A stretch of 64,000 bases of DNA, from assembly GCA_965644295.1 (NCBI GenBank), contig CBFFRP010000366.1, forward strand, positions 47,156 through 111,155. The letters run 5' to 3'. The position numbers and the translations under genes are program-made. The notes under the pieces were generated by a model. The model ran no database searches and was not told the DNA's origin. It worked only from the letters and a program-made list of their open reading frames with translations. This stretch comes from Paraphysomonas bandaiensis. Lineage: Eukaryota; Chrysophyceae. This document shows positions 34,401 through 45,565 of the stretch, piece after piece (within the stretch, counting starts at the first letter, position 1; each line of letters starts with the position of its first letter).

Positions 34401-36570
34401 TGAAAAACTATTGGCGTATGGAACCAGTCGATGAGTCTGATATTGGAGATTTTGACAAGTACAAAATATACAGCTGTGATGCAGATGGTATATGTAAGGG
34501 CGGATGCATTTTGAATAATACTTGTGATAAGCATCGGAAGCAGTCATCTCCTGTGTGTGGTGTTTGCGTAGACGGTTATTATCTGTCAGATTCTCAATGT
34601 TATAAATGTAGCCAAACTAGTCGTGAGAATGCTCAAGTCCGAGCTATCATATATGTATCACTTATTGTTGGCATGGTGCTGTGTTTAGTCGTTGCTTTGT
34701 CGGTAAGCTTGATGTTTAACATTGGGAGCAGTCAAGGGGCATTATCGAGCCGCACATCTTCCTCAGATGTTATCAAGCCAGAGCCTTCCAATCAGAGAAG
34801 TCCCTCTGTTTTTAAGAAAGCTCAGCGGTCTGTCTCGGATGTTTTGTTTACTCCAGCTCTTGCACTTTTGACCCATCAAGATAACCAACGTACTGTCAAG
34901 AAGGTTATCAAAGGATCCGGTATGACTGCCAAAATAACAATATCGTTTTTACAAGTAATTACTGGAAGCTTTTTTGCCCTTGATATTGATTGGCCGCATT
35001 ACCTTGGTGGTTTTTTTAGTGCACTTCGAATAAATCCTTTTCGGTCTGTGCAAGCATCCTTTAGTTGTGATGACAGTAACAGCACAATGGATCCCGTATT
35101 CATGGGAATAATATTTTGCGTACTAGCTCCTGTGCTGTTTATTATTATTCTTCTCTGTTCTGGAGGGATTGCATGGAGTTCTTATTTGCTCACCAAAGGT
35201 AGAGGGCGCCCTGAACGAGAAAAAGAGAGGCAGTGGAAACGTCTAAGAGATATTTGTGTGAAAATATTTTTGTGGTTTTGCCTGATAACTTATCCACCAC
35301 TTTCGCAAAGGTAATGAAAAATATGTTTATCTGGTTGATCTTACTTTTGTGTGGTAGAATATTATCGTTTTTCAACTGTAGAGACTTAGGAGAGATGGGA
35401 ACATTCTTGAGAACTGACTATTCTGTAAGCTGTGAATCAGTTGGTTACTCACGAACCTTTTTTGTGGCTTTACTCGGAACGCTTCTGATACCTATCGGCG
35501 TCCCTGTTCTCTTTTTGTTCGTAGTACGCAACCGCTTTCATCCCCTGTTGCGTAACCCCTCCCTTCTTCTACACGACAACTTTGCGGAAGAGTGGAGATA
35601 TTATGAAGCGTATGATTTAATACGTAAGCTCATGTTGACGTCATTAGTCGTGTATGTGGCCTCTCCAGATACCTCGTCACAGTGTCTTTACCTCCTGCTG
35701 GTGGACTTCACTGCACTTATAATCCTGGCTTATTCTAGACCCTACGCTAACAGCAATGATGACTTTCTCAGTTCGGCTCTTGTATCTGTGGAATGTGTTG
35801 CCTTTGTAGTTGCCTTGGTCGTCGTATCAGGGATATCTGAAGAAGATAACTACCATATTTCTTCTTTATATACCTCGCTATTTATATTGATGTTGTTTTC
35901 TTTAGTATGCTTTGTTCCAGTGACGTGTGCATTGAAATTTAAATATGTTAGTGGTAAGGTGAATGCATGTCTTGAAGCACTGAGCATGAAGGGTAGAGAG
36001 TTAGGACTCTATTTGCCAGATCTCACTCGCCTGGACTCGCGGCGTCGTATGCAACATGAAGTCGATGATATGAGAAATACCATGCACGATATCAGAATGA
36101 GTCTCATGCATCCAGGTGACCTGGGTGGGATATATCCGGAAGAAGATGACATTGGGTCGTCTACCCATTCCACTGATAAACAAACTGTCACTCCAAATCA
36201 GCAATTACCTATTCCTTCTGTGGTCAGTCCTATTCATTCAGATATGACTCCAAAAGACATGATGTCCAAGCGAAGTGTTCGACTGTCTGGACGAGTGAAG
36301 GCTTCATCTCGCTCTGACACGCCTACTGATACGATAATGATGGTGCCTTTGAAGCAGAAGAGAGTGGAAACAGATTTAGAGAAGACTGACACACGAGGCA
36401 GTTCAATACCAAGTTCGCAAGCATCCACTGTACCATCATACCCCCCACCACCTGTACCAATATTACCTCCTTCAGTACCTACGTCCCCTCCTCCTAGTTC
36501 TTCTTCGCCCAATCGATCTGAAATAATTGTTATCGACAGCAATGATGACTCTGATGTACATGAAATATGA
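31419..36570 (+). CDS. Double PBP-like receptor with EGF, Cys-rich and multi-pass membrane domain
   Basis: Putative cell-surface receptor, 1648 residues. Exons 31419-32177, 32231-33165, 33216-33455, 33511-35310, 35358-36570; all junctions GT-AG and in frame. Order: signal peptide (MKVTVGVLLVVSVAIGC); a type-1 periplasmic-binding-protein/ANF-like ligand domain (~30-420); an EGF-like module (NNCSGHGQCTDEGVCEC, ~425-460); a second, weaker PBP-like domain (~470-880); a Cys-rich GCC2/GCC3-like segment (CPAGAEP...CTPCQVGFYKP, ~885-1010); about nine hydrophobic helices (~1022-1430) with FNCRDLG and a D-x-S-x-x-C block; then a cytosolic Ser/Pro-rich tail with poly-Pro. Several N-glycosylation sequons lie outside. 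Architecture suggests amino-acid or small-molecule sensing coupled to the membrane domain (inference). I cannot name a characterised orthologue; it lacks a recognisable class C GPCR core. Confidence 0.7.
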
Positions 36571-36984
36571 CAACTGTATTTTGACTCCATAGAATTTTCA
36601 TGCTCGTGTGCACGAAAGGTGTAATACTAGTTAAGTATATCACACTTGTCCTTGTAGTACATAAACAATCATGTGGCTACATTTTTTCAAGCTTTGGCGT
36701 TATTGATCCTAGCTCCTTACAATGCCGGTAATAAATAGCGGTAGTAGTAATCATTGAAATGCCGCACTATATATCAAGATATGAATCCTGAATGGTGAAA
36801 ACGGCAATACATTACACACGATACAAAAATTAAAGAAGATTCATCAGCTGATGATGCAATTGATGAGCACTGACCTGTTAATATTACTTAGAAAACACGA
36901 ATACGGATTCGTCGTTGATGAGAGTCCTCGCTGCATTGTGAGGCCGACCGCGTGTCCTTGCAGGCTTGGTACATTATTACATAC
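36571..36984. other. Intergenic, nothing recognised
   Basis: 3' flank of the receptor gene; AT-rich, no supported feature. Confidence 0.45.
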
Positions 36985-37545
36985 CTCACAAACAATATTG
37001 GGTTTGCACCCTCAACAAAGTCGGACTCGCACCTTGTCGTGGTGTGCTGGGGGATAAGTACCAGACATATTTCTTTGAGAAACTATCGTGAGCCGCAAAC
37101 ATAGACAGCAGATAACGTTCTGCCCACTCATAGCTAAATCCTTGGTACAAGGGACACAAATAAGTGTCACTTGTGAAGATGTCTTTCGTCCCTGACGAAT
37201 AAACAGGCATCCATTAAAGAGCCCACCTGCAGAATTCCGGGTATTGGGCTGCCTGCTGAAGTCAAGTATCTGGGCTGTTCATAGTTCACATAGACTCAAA
37301 AATCCTGAAGTCACAAGATGTCAGCTATATATCAACATTCTGCTTGCTCTCTGCGTTTCTGAGTTTCTGCGTTTACTTTGAGTGATAGATTGAAAGTGGT
37401 TGAACCTTGGTGCTTGTGGTGACGCACAAGCCTCTTTCGTAGCGTAAAATAGTAGGATATCAGAGCTAAGTGCTGTTAGTTAAATTGTTTTGCTACATCA
37501 GCTCTGACTCTTAAGCGCCTATTGCTAGTAATAAGACATTTACTA
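36985..37545 (-). repeat. Dispersed foldback-family repeat, reverse copy
   Basis: Reverse orientation. Carries the tail (AAGTCGGACTCGCACC), CTGCCCACTCATAGC, the AAGTGTCACTTGTGAAGAT block, GGTGACGCACAAGC and the outer arm TTGTTTTGCTACATCAG... to CCTATTGCTAGTAATAAGA. Only one inverted arm is present. Confidence 0.65.
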
Positions 37546-38183
37546 CTATTTGCTATTAGGTTTACTCTTGATTATTAAGGAACCTCCCAAACAACATATT
37601 GATACTGTGGTGCATGTAATACAGTGATTAGCACTCACAAGATTGTAAGATATATATGCAAAGTATATATATCTTGCACATACCTCGCAAGTGATGTACG
37701 GCTAAAGAGTAGGACCAGTAGCGGCTACTAGTATCCCTTACAACATATATATATTGTACTCTATATAGTATTAAACCATAGTCGTGCGCTTGCAGTTTAG
37801 AGGACCTGAATCCACCATACGATATACCCATGCGTCAGTCTGATAGCACGTGTTCTGAAGAATATCAAGTTCATCAGTGCATACAGCGTTTACGCTGCTA
37901 TTGACACGGTATTTCCGCTCTCATCTGCTTCTAATGTCTTACACATGCACTGTGTTAAGAATATATGTATATATATGAGTTAATTGTTCTGTTTGAATGT
38001 TTGTTTTGATGCTCTGTAGGCCTTTAATATGCTGTGTGGTGCGAGCTGGTATCTTAGATAGTCACAGTGTGTAATCAATGGATATAAGAACGACTAGGCT
38101 TAGAAGGTACAGAAAGTATTTGTAATTGTAATAGAATATTATCTATTATGAACTAATGCTGTTTTTATTGCAAAATGTTATTC

Positions 38184-38280
38184 AACCTAGTCAATTTGGT
38201 TGAAAAACCTAGTCATACCAAAATTGGTGGAATACCCTAGTCAAAGTAATAAATAACCCAACCTAGTCAATTTTGGTATA
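38184..38280 (+). repeat. Four spaced CTAGTCA repeats
   Basis: ACCTAGTCA or CCCTAGTCA occurs four times at roughly 22-30 bp spacing, interleaved with ACCAAAATT and its complement AATTTTGGT. Confidence 0.6.
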
Positions 38281-38712
38281 TAGTGACTGTACATTAACAC
38301 AATGTGGGCTTTCAGTATAAATAATGAGCTGTATAAAGCCCGCTAACTATAACAGACTGGATTGTGTCAGTATAAACTATAGTTATTTTCACTCGGATAC
38401 TAATCTTCTGAATAAGAACTATGAGAAAATAAAGTATGGGAAGGGGAAACGGACCGCTCGTGCCGCTTTGGAATTCTTTCTGGACCAGAACGTCCCTTTT
38501 TCCTTTCTCGCTCCATATTTAATTATTTAAGCTTATATAATAATATTAATTGCACAATACTTTTAAAAATAAATAATTAATTATCATATATTTATGAATA
38601 AAATACTTATCTTTGTGCCTCTTCTGCTTTATTTCTATTAACTGTTACCCCTGTTACAGCTATACATATGATGTATATCGTTGTCTCTTCCATTACTATC
38701 TCGTTAATACTA

Positions 38713-39430
38713 TTATAAAAAAATATAATATCTCTTTTTACTATTCACTGAACTTTTTATAATTAGCATTATAACAGATTCAGGGTCTCTTATATCTAAT
38801 CTTCGCATATCTTGGTCAAGTAATTCTGTTGTAACATTTGAATATAAAGAATCTTTCACTTGAACGAATGACCCTGGGTTTGATACTTTGTCAATCATAT
38901 CTCCATATTCAAGAGAACCACTTGTAAATTATTATAATTGTAAACCACCTGGTCTGATAAACCCATTTTGTGTAGTCATTGAACCAGCAATGTTTATTGA
39001 ACTGAAAGGTGTCATATTTGGTGTTTTATCTGTATTATCTGATAGAAACACATATATTATTTGTACTTGTTGGTGTTGATGAATAATAATCATTTAAAAA
39101 ACTATTAAGCCATCAAATGATGATGAATTTGATATTACTGATTGAGGTGTTGCCCTTACTGAAGGAAAAGTCCAAGTCTCAAAACAATTCATAAAGTCTG
39201 TGTCTGTTTGAGCTTCTGTCATCATCACATATACATTTAACTGAATCGCATTATAACTTACATTAGAACTACATTCTATGTGATAGTGTGATAGTCGTCA
39301 AAACCGTCTGTGATTATGTCCCTTTTTTGTAGTTCTGTTTGTATTTTTATTCAATGATACAACTGTATAAAACCCATCGGAAATGGTTACATCTTCTGTC
39401 CATATAATACGCCTGGATTATCAATCATAG
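38713..39430 (-). pseudogene. Decayed AT-rich gene of unknown type
   Basis: Coding-like text in broken frames on the reverse strand. From the 5' side: IIWTEDVTISDGFYTVVSLN (about 39400), MTEAQTDTDFMNCFETWTF (about 39200), SDNTDKTPNMTPFSSINIAG (about 39020), then SNPGSFVQVKDSLYSNVTT to a stop at 38713. Frameshifts and stops separate the pieces. Composition is far more AT-rich and Asn/Thr/Ser-rich than neighbouring genes. I recognise no family; an element- or virus-derived structural protein is possible but unproven. Confidence 0.4.
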
Positions 39431-39491
39431 ACTGTAAGCGGGTCAAGTGCTCCGTCCCTCCGTCTCCTCGTTGATGTGTGTTGGTATCCAT

Positions 39492-39584
39492 TGATGCTTT
39501 GGACAGTGTTATTACGCACCTGAGTGGGCACATCCAGTCACAACACTGTCTTCTGAGTGCGTAGTATCACTGTCCAAAGCATCG
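39492..39584 (+). ncRNA. Pre-miRNA-like or MITE hairpin
   Basis: A 28-bp stem (TGATGCTTTGGACAGTG... paired with CACTGTCCAAAGCATC...) holds one mismatch and two G:U pairs around a ~37-nt loop. Size and shape fit a microRNA precursor; a miniature inverted-repeat element would look the same. The sequence gives no expression evidence. Confidence 0.3.
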
Positions 39585-39882
39585 AGGGAACACTCTCTTC
39601 TGAACACTGGCTATACCACTTGCGGGAAGACTTGTGCCATGTGCAGACATCGCCTCACTGATACATGCATGTACAGGACACTCTGATACATGTATGTACC
39701 ATAACATGTACTGTACATGTACACGCACAGTGCATAGGTACACGCAGCTGTGGCTAGATGAAATACAGCAGTGTATAGTTGTAAATACATCCTGTGTACG
39801 TATACACCACCATACATGCATACCTTACTTACCTCTCTGCATGGAGTATATCAGTATGTCATAATTAATATGTAACAGTATC

Positions 39883-42798
39883 ATGGTGTCGTGCGGGTAT
39901 GTGTTATCTGAGGACATACCAGCCCTCCACCTCTACCGAGGAGGTCATCTTCTCCCTCTCATTCATCATTATAACAAACACAAACCCCCTCAACCCCTCA
40001 CTATACACACACTCCACACATCAAAGGAACACATCGCCTTATCCCTCTCTATCCCCAATCATGGCCTATCCTGTGCAGTGGTTCTCGATCTTGTCCCTTC
40101 ATCTGTAACCGTCCCGTCTCTCTATACTGTCAGACGTTTCTTTAATCGACTAAAAAAAGGATTGAAATGGTATCTTGAAGGGGTACTCACTTTCTACTTA
40201 AGATCTCCTGTAGTCGGTATGCATGTTATTACGAACAGCGACTCATGTGACACTGCGGCATCTTTACTGCTATGTTCGAAATCCGGATACATATATATAT
40301 TCACGTATTCCACAGAGTGTTATGAGTGGCGCTTACTTACCTCTACAAACATTTGTATTCCCCGACAAAAATCATGTGAAAGTTATGTGTCTACAGTAGA
40401 GTTTCATCCTCGCTCACTTGTTTTATTTTGGGTAGAATATGAGGTAGAAGACAGCTCTGTGACTCATGTTGTGAGGTCTTGTACACTTCCATCATTCCTC
40501 CGCTCTGCTTGTGGGAGTGATGAGATCGGTGACAACTGTAGTGCCATTAATATGAACGGAGGCTTGTGTGATAGTCCGTTTAGTCCTTCGCTATTTTCTC
40601 CGGAGTATATGGCTGTCTCCCTTCTCAGAGTTCCTTCCTGCCAATCCCCCCTCAGTCCAGTTACCCTCTCATCGGATCCTGAAAAGGGATGCTGGATTGT
40701 TGCTCACGGGGTAGAGGAGGGGAAGGAAGCATGTGATCTGACCGTTACCTTCGTGGATCTGTTGTCGGGTCGTCTTCAATCTCACCCGCTTCCACTGTTT
40801 CGTGCTCAGCGTATTCAGCGACTTACGGTATGTCCACTCTCTCAATCATGCGTACCTGGGGCTGCGGCCCTGGTCTTGATGCAGACTACTCCCCCCTCAT
40901 GCCTCGTAGCCACTGTAGCCATCTGCCGACATGCTGGACTGACTGTACTGCCGGCTCAGACTCTCCGCCCGTTGCCTGCTGGGGTCTCTGGGAGACTTCA
41001 CTCTGCGCGGGTGATTGGGGACCACCTAGTTGTTCTTTTCGGGCGACGTGGTACCGTTCTATCTACTCCTTTAACGGGAGTGCTAGCGTGTGTAATACCT
41101 GGGATTGGCGTTAGGATAACTGAAAAAGATAGGATCACTTGGCGCGTTGTACAGCATTGCACTCAGAGTCTCATACCGGCTCGACAAGACGAAACAGACG
41201 CTAAGGCGAATCACTATTCCACTTGTGGGGGGTTCTGGGGATCCACAGATGGTTCATGTGGAATTTACAGCTGCACGGGAGGTATGTGGGGCATGACCAA
41301 TAGTAACACTCCTTCTTCTCCGCTTCATGCCTTTCCAGCTGCTGCAGAAACGAATACTTGTGGGGATTCATTAGTAAATTGGTATAAGAGTAGATACACT
41401 GATTCACACGTTAACAGGAATAGGCCTAATAAAAACGCTCAGTCCTCATCTGAACACATTTTGTATCTTACGAGTGATGGAGATGTGCTCCTTCCTCCGC
41501 GAGAATTTATTTCTTCGTTTATGTCGCAACTACTTGGACGCCCTACCGAGTTTCGTCACTGGCCTCTCGGCTCAGCGGAAGTGGAAGATATTGACAACAC
41601 TGTGTGTAATAATATGTGTGAGGAAATAGGGATCATTTCGATTCTACTGCAGATATCTCTTGGCGATGATGAGCCTCTTATCCAGCGACAGGAACAACAG
41701 GGCTGTGCAAGTAGCCAATGGGATTCTCCTACCATCGAAACTCTTTTCTCGGGCCACGAGGAGCTGTGGTTGGAAAAGAAGGGAAGTCTTGGAGCAAGGG
41801 AGCTTCCTTGTCGTTATTTAGACTTGCAGGAGTTGACCATATCATGTACTGATTCCAGTGAGAGACATACTTACTTGGAACTGGTGGTAGAGTATGTTGC
41901 TATATATCGCCCATGCAGCCTATGGAGACTCACTCTATCCGTTCTTCGCCTCGTGTCATATATAGGCAGTCCGTCTAATATTCCAAGTTCGACATCACTG
42001 ACTGAACTTTGCCGATCCAGCAGCTCCGCGCGTGCAATGTGTGCTGTGTTGGTACGTTGCATTGCGGCTGCTGAAGAAGCTGTTGAGAAAACTTGCGTCA
42101 CGCACACATCTACTTCTGACACGCGCTGTAGAGAAGATGCTGTGCTGCGTCTGCTGTCTCTGAGTGGAGACATGAGTGGAGTGGTGGCACGGATGTTGCG
42201 GTGGGGACGGTCCCAGGAAGCAGTAAAATTGTGCTGCAGTGTGTTTGACGGGTATAATACTAGCCGAGTGAGAGCTGAGCTTGGTGTAGCGGCTTTCTCC
42301 TCTGGTGTTGCAATTGAGGAATTAAGGACTATGACTGAGGAAGAAGATAGTGGCGGAGACTGGGGAGGGACGTGGAAGGATGCATCTGTATCCAGCGGAG
42401 ACGACGAAGAGGAACTGGAAGGGGAAACGAGCTGGCGTGATGTCCACACTGGAGATGAAGGAGTATCAGAGGGGCCTACTCTTTGGGACACCCCATGGAG
42501 TATCGTGGCTTACCAGTACAGAGAAATGTTTTTGCCCTGTCTACGCACCCTTCTTCGTAGTTTGGATATTGATTCTGCTTGTAGACTTATCAGTTGTAGA
42601 CCATCTCCTTCCCTCGGTGGGAAAGGCCCTGGTGGAGGTGTAACCGATAAAGAAATTGTGGAGCTGTTTGAGCAGGTTCGGCACTCTCAGATGACGGAAA
42701 TTACTTCGCTTGGAGGTGATGATTTTGATAGTGAATCAGTTTTACATGGTGAACATCTTCGTCAATTGATCGGTAGCTTGAAATATATTGAACTCTAG
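39883..42798 (+). CDS. Large intronless protein, HPS6-like (BLOC-2) candidate
   Basis: Single uninterrupted frame of 971 residues. The N-terminal half looks like a degenerate beta-propeller: repeated hydrophobic strands, SKSGYIYIFTYS, then YEWRLLTSTNIC and an FHPRSLVLFWVEYEV block followed by VVRSCTLP. This order resembles HPS6 (a W-x-L-x-S-T-x-x-C strand, a WxE segment and a Cys-x-Leu strand). The C-terminal half is helical with Ser-rich and acidic linkers and ends REMFLPCLRTLLRSLDIDSACRLI and a short tail. HPS6 acts with HPS3 and HPS5 in BLOC-2 for lysosome-related organelle trafficking. The match is by pattern only; other propeller-solenoid trafficking proteins are possible. It is unusual here in lacking introns. 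Confidence 0.45.
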   Translation: MVSCGYVLSEDIPALHLYRGGHLLPLIHHYNKHKPPQPLTIHTLHTSKEHIALSLSIPNHGLSCAVVLDLVPSSVTVPSLYTVRRFFNRLKKGLKWYLEGVLTFYLRSPVVGMHVITNSDSCDTAASLLLCSKSGYIYIFTYSTECYEWRLLTSTNICIPRQKSCESYVSTVEFHPRSLVLFWVEYEVEDSSVTHVVRSCTLPSFLRSACGSDEIGDNCSAINMNGGLCDSPFSPSLFSPEYMAVSLLRVPSCQSPLSPVTLSSDPEKGCWIVAHGVEEGKEACDLTVTFVDLLSGRLQSHPLPLFRAQRIQRLTVCPLSQSCVPGAAALVLMQTTPPSCLVATVAICRHAGLTVLPAQTLRPLPAGVSGRLHSARVIGDHLVVLFGRRGTVLSTPLTGVLACVIPGIGVRITEKDRITWRVVQHCTQSLIPARQDETDAKANHYSTCGGFWGSTDGSCGIYSCTGGMWGMTNSNTPSSPLHAFPAAAETNTCGDSLVNWYKSRYTDSHVNRNRPNKNAQSSSEHILYLTSDGDVLLPPREFISSFMSQLLGRPTEFRHWPLGSAEVEDIDNTVCNNMCEEIGIISILLQISLGDDEPLIQRQEQQGCASSQWDSPTIETLFSGHEELWLEKKGSLGARELPCRYLDLQELTISCTDSSERHTYLELVVEYVAIYRPCSLWRLTLSVLRLVSYIGSPSNIPSSTSLTELCRSSSSARAMCAVLVRCIAAAEEAVEKTCVTHTSTSDTRCREDAVLRLLSLSGDMSGVVARMLRWGRSQEAVKLCCSVFDGYNTSRVRAELGVAAFSSGVAIEELRTMTEEEDSGGDWGGTWKDASVSSGDDEEELEGETSWRDVHTGDEGVSEGPTLWDTPWSIVAYQYREMFLPCLRTLLRSLDIDSACRLISCRPSPSLGGKGPGGGVTDKEIVELFEQVRHSQMTEITSLGGDDFDSESVLHGEHLRQLIGSLKYIEL

Positions 42799-43214
42799 AT
42801 AGCAATTCTATAGCACAGAATTATAGATTGTAAATAATGTATCTATTTATGAAAGAATTTGAAGATATTGTCTAAGTGTTCAAGATTCGTTTATATTTCA
42901 ACGAGTAATGATATGTTGAGTTACTTAGGCCTATTATACATTACACTATTATATAGATATGACAAGTCTACAAAGAGAAAGAATTTTTCTATTGGCGGGT
43001 TGCGGGCAAATTAAAATCCAGTAAGATTATATTGACATCATTCAAGTCCTCCAAATTGCCCTTACAGTATAATAATATTACTTCAAGTATAAGAGTACTA
43101 TGGTAAAATGCTTTCCATTACAATGCAATGAAAAATTCGCGTATACCGTACCTCTAACGAGGCATATATATTACAACATTAAGAACATTTAAGATTTCTT
43201 CGTTTTGAAGCCAC
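42799..43214. other. Convergent intergenic, nothing recognised
   Basis: AT-rich 416 bp between two genes facing each other; presumably holds both 3' untranslated regions. Confidence 0.5.
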
Positions 43215-44631
43215 TTATATATCACGCGCATGAAATTTATTGTAGTTATCCATATTTCTCCGTAAAATGGGATCCAGAGGCCCGAATATCCTTTTAAAAG
43301 TAGCTTTATCTAAGAAGAGCACCTTCAGAGTTTGTTTGGGTGCTGCGCGTACTGTCGCTTGTCGGTGTTTCTTTTCAAGCAGTGCAATTTCGCCAAAGTA
43401 GTGACCGGTAGTCAGACTAGACACCACGTTTTCATAACCAGTTGTAGGATCGCGTTGTGTACATATAGCCTCCCCGCTCTACATACCACGCCATGTTAGA
43501 CTTCATACTAGAGTCGCATTGGAGACCACATACTCACCTCAATGATATAGAAAGTGTCCCCAACCTCTCCTTCTTTGCACACAACGGCTTCGTCACTGAA
43601 CTCAGCCGGGAGGAGGGCATCCGCCACCGCCATAACTTCCATTTCACTGAGACTATCCAATATAGGTACTTGCCGCAAAAAGGACATATATTTTTCTCTT
43701 TTTCGGATAGTAGCTCCCACTACTAGGACACGAAATGTGAGACGGTCCAGAGACCACAGACGGCACTCAGAGGATGCGCGGCAAGTCGCAGCCCGTGGTG
43801 CATTGTAAAGCAGGGCAAGCTCGCCAAAAGTACTACCAGCTGAATAGGTGTGTACTAGAGACTCCTCTCCTCCACCTTTGCGAACAAAGACGTCCACCTC
43901 TCCTGATTCCAACAAATAAAAGACATCTCCGGACTCTCCCTGAATTATGATATCTTCTCCAGGTTGTTTAATCAATGGTCCGCTAAGAGCCTTCAAAACT
44001 TGATCCTTAGGCTCTTCGTCAAGGTTCATCAATACCTGCGACTTATGTATAATCTGGATAACAGTAAGAACATTACCTATTATAAAATTTATTGGCCACA
44101 AACCTCCATCAGTGTTGCTGCGTCCTCTTCACTCTTCTCATAAACAGGGATGAGCTTCATGCGCTCCTTGAGAGTCTTCGGGTCTATGGGTTCGGCAGAC
44201 ACAGCCATAGCCCTTGCCCTGCGCTTCTGAATCTTCTCCTCCTCGTCCAGTCCCTCCTCATTGTCGGAGTCAGAGTCCTCTGCCGTAGACCTCGGTGTCT
44301 CCTCTATGACCTCCTTTTCAACTCTGTCAAACCAGCATTATACACAATCTAAAGGAATCATTGTGCTCTTACTCCTCAGCTTTAATGAAACGGGAGTGGA
44401 TCTTTTCCGTCTCGTCCGGATAGGCCTCCAGCAGGTACTCGACCATATACTCGACAGGGTTTGGTGGTTTTGCCTCCAGTACATTCTCGACGAGCTTTGT
44501 GAATATTGTGTTGAAGTCTTTGCTATCTAAGTACGTCTGAAGCTGTGCTTGTACATGCGCAGCCTATACACACGTAGCCATAACCCTCAATACACACACA
44601 TACCCCTGTGACTTACATGTTCCTCAGCCAT
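43215..44631 (-). CDS. cAMP-dependent protein kinase regulatory subunit
   Basis: Holds the PKA catalytic subunit inactive until cAMP binds. Exons (reverse): 44631-44617, 44563-44373, 44323-44104, 44053-43538, 43478-43215; 401 residues. The N-terminal docking/dimerisation helices (VQAQLQTYLDSKDFNTIF) are followed by an acidic linker and the inhibitor segment RRARAMAVSAE, where Ala stands at the phospho-site, i.e. a pseudosubstrate as in RI subunits, set in an RII-like VSAE context. Two cAMP-binding domains follow: site A cassette FGELALLYNAPRAATC and site B FGEIALLEKKHRQATV, each with the Glu and Arg that contact cAMP. The first exon is only 15 nt (MAEEH). No catalytic subunit is in the window. 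Confidence 0.92.
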
Positions 44632-44756
44632 GACAAGCACTCAGGATAACTAACACCACTAGAGAAGGAATAGAGACGATGGGCGAAGAAGCCGATGACA
44701 CTTCTATAACTATAGTTTAAAACTGCCACAGGTCCACACTGTACTACAGCACGTGT

Positions 44757-45404
44757 ATGCATGTATGTATGTATGTATGTATGTATGTATGTATGTATGC
44801 ATGTATGTATGTATGTATGTAGGTATGTATGTATGTATGTATGTATGTATGTATGTACGTATGTATGTATGTATGTATGTATGTATGTATGTATGCATGT
44901 ATGTATTTATGTATGTATGTATGTATGTATGTATGTATGTATGTATGTATGTATGTATGTATGTATGTATGTAGGTATGTATGTATGTATGTATGTATGT
45001 ATGTATGTATGTATGTATGTATGTATGTACGTATGTATGTATGTATGTATGTATGTATGTATGTATGTATGTATGTATGTATGTATGTATGTATGTATGT
45101 ATGTATGTATGTATGTATGTATGTATGTATGTATGTATGTATGTATGTATGTATGTATGTATGTATGTATGTATGTATGTATGTATGTATGTATGTATGT
45201 TTGTGTATGTATGTATGTATGTATGTATGTATGTATGTATGTATGTATGTATGTATGTATGTATGTATGTATGTATGTATGTATGTATGTATGTATGTAT
45301 GTATGTATGTATGTATGTATGTATGTATGTATGTATGTATGTATGTATGTATGTATGTATGTATGTATGTATGTATGTATGTATGTATGTATGTATGTAT
45401 GTAT
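44757..45404. repeat. Long (ATGT)n microsatellite
   Basis: About 650 bp of ATGT units with scattered substitutions (GTAGG, GTACG, TTTGTG), followed by a short ATCT run near 45454-45471. It lies between the divergent PKA-R and pseudokinase genes and opens all frames. Confidence 0.97.
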
Positions 45405-45565
45405 GAGTATTCGGTGTGTAGGTACAGCATGGTATGTTGGAGTGCTGGAGCAATCTATCTATCTATCTATGCATGTAGATGTCTGATCATATCTCTCACA
45501 GTAGTATCTATCCATCCTTTACATCCAAAGTATCAGCGTTTGATCTGCCCATATATCAGTAGTAC

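Larger units (their letters stand above)
37546..39882. other. Intergenic with decayed elements
   Basis: No intact gene. Holds a CTAGTCA repeat cluster (38184-38280), an AT-rich decayed coding stretch on the reverse strand (about 38713-39430) and a long perfect-stem hairpin (39492-39584), each listed separately. The rest is unremarkable; GTACATG-rich DNA near 39660-39730 precedes the next gene. Confidence 0.45.
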
